Shown here: in pieces, positions 5,482-5,917 of the stretch
How the letters are laid out: every line of letters starts with the position of its first letter
Position numbering within the stretch: the first letter of the stretch is position 1
Notes under the pieces: model-generated
What the model saw: only the letters and a program-made list of their open reading frames with translations
Told to the model about the DNA's origin: nothing
The model's database searches: none
DNA from: JANMDU01 sp031388245
GTDB taxonomy: Bacteria; Pseudomonadota; Gammaproteobacteria; Burkholderiales; Burkholderiaceae_C
Reading direction: 5' to 3'
Length of the DNA stretch: 5,917 nt
Assembly: GCA_031388245.1 (NCBI GenBank)
Contig: JANNED010000198.1
Span: 1-5,917, forward strand
Translations under genes and position numbers: made by a program

Positions 5482-5512
5482 AAAAAAAGCCACTTGGTTG
5501 CCCAAGTGGCTT
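5482..5512 (-). terminator. Intrinsic terminator of ilvC
   Basis: On the minus strand AAGCCACTTGG (5512-5502), loop GCAA, and CCAAGTGGCTT (5497-5487) form a perfect 11-bp stem, and a run of seven T residues (5488-5482) overlaps the end of the stem. It lies 75 nt after the ilvC stop and 29 nt before the pssA start. It should end ilvC transcripts, so pssA would depend on read-through or on its own promoter. Confidence 0.93.
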
Positions 5513-5587
5513 GCTCCTGATTTCATAGCGCTCTGCGCAGGCTTGATGCCGGCAAAGTGCCTGTTTTTCTTAAAAATCAGTCGGGAT

Positions 5588-5917
5588 TCAGTTCCGAGTC
5601 TGATCCACGAGCTTATTTTTAGCGATCCAAGGCATCATCGCGCGCAGCTGAGCACCCACTTTTTCGATCTGGTGATCGGCGGTGTTGCGGCGGCGAGCGG
5701 TCATGGAAGGATAGTTCAAGCGGCCTTCTTGGATGAACATTTTGGCGTATTCGCCGTTTTGAATGCGCTTCAAAGCATTGCGCATGGCTTTGCGTGATTC
5801 TTCGTTGATCACCTCAGGGCCTGTGACGTATTCGCCATACTCTGCGTTGTTGGATATCGAATAGTTCATGTTGGCGATGCCGCCTTCATAGATCAAATCG
5901 ACGATGAGTTTGAGCTC
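5588..5917 (-). CDS. ilvC: Ketol-acid reductoisomerase, C-terminal part (5' end outside window)
   Basis: IlvC is the second common enzyme of valine, leucine and isoleucine synthesis. It isomerises and reduces acetolactate or acetohydroxybutyrate with NADPH and Mg. The 109 visible residues are the end of the all-helical C-terminal domain. The first residue of the fragment, Glu, matches the metal ligand Glu230 of the short class I enzyme, and the Ser in YSISN falls at the position of the substrate-binding Ser251. Counting from Glu230, the protein would end at residue 338, the normal class I length. Other family marks are DLIYEGGIANMNYSIS and EYGEYVTGP. The reading frame runs off the right edge. 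Its neighbour pssA on the same strand fits the ilvC-pssA order I recall from betaproteobacteria. Confidence 0.97.
   Translation of the reverse strand, partial: ELKLIVDLIYEGGIANMNYSISNNAEYGEYVTGPEVINEESRKAMRNALKRIQNGEYAKMFIQEGRLNYPSMTARRRNTADHQIEKVGAQLRAMMPWIAKNKLVDQTRN

Noticed and set aside
5538..5572. CAGGC...GCCTG stem followed by TTTTTCTT on the plus strand
   Set aside because: Only 5 bp with a 16-nt loop, and no plus-strand gene upstream needs a terminator; the minus-strand terminator at 5482-5512 is far better.
5498..5797. Plus-strand open frame of 99 codons over the end of ilvC
   Set aside because: It is antisense to the conserved IlvC C-terminus and crosses the ilvC terminator; no ribosome binding site or recognisable domain.

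Overview
This window looks like a chromosomal segment of a Gram-negative betaproteobacterium, most likely Burkholderiales and close to Comamonadaceae. Four things point there: a KDO8P synthase of the cysteine (metal-dependent) type, the gene order kdsA / DUF1330 / eno / ftsB, a short class I ketol-acid reductoisomerase next to pssA, and RF2-type prfB. The base composition is moderate: 60-base lines I counted by hand in kdsA and eno have 34 to 39 G+C. I read no species from it.

Layout, left to right. (1) The 3' two thirds of prfB (release factor 2), cut by the left edge. (2) A two-gene toxin-antitoxin module of VapBC type (ribbon-helix-helix antitoxin and PIN-domain toxin, overlapping by ATGA). 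It is preceded by a perfect 14-bp inverted repeat that abuts an extended -10 box, a compact self-regulated promoter. (3) kdsA, starting only 12 nt after the toxin, then a small DUF1330 protein. (4) A 195-nt gap filled by an imperfect 41-bp inverted repeat whose arms are each a doubled 20-bp unit. (5) eno (enolase) with an unusual insertion of about 10 residues, then ftsB (cell division). A strong hairpin and a short tandem duplication of the eno end lie between eno and ftsB. (6) On the other strand, converging on ftsB, ilvC (cut by the right edge) and pssA, with a textbook intrinsic terminator between them.

The genes are mostly housekeeping: translation termination, LPS inner-core sugar (Kdo) synthesis, glycolysis, septum assembly, phosphatidylserine synthesis and branched-chain amino acid synthesis. 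The accessory element is the toxin-antitoxin pair wedged between prfB and kdsA. From memory, pyrG usually sits just upstream of kdsA in this group, so the pair may mark a rearrangement point. No phage, transposase, CRISPR array, rRNA or tRNA gene was seen.

I did not find a clear new multi-gene system. The items most worth a second look are the operator-promoter of the toxin-antitoxin pair and its possible control of kdsA, the repeat upstream of eno, and the enolase insertion.
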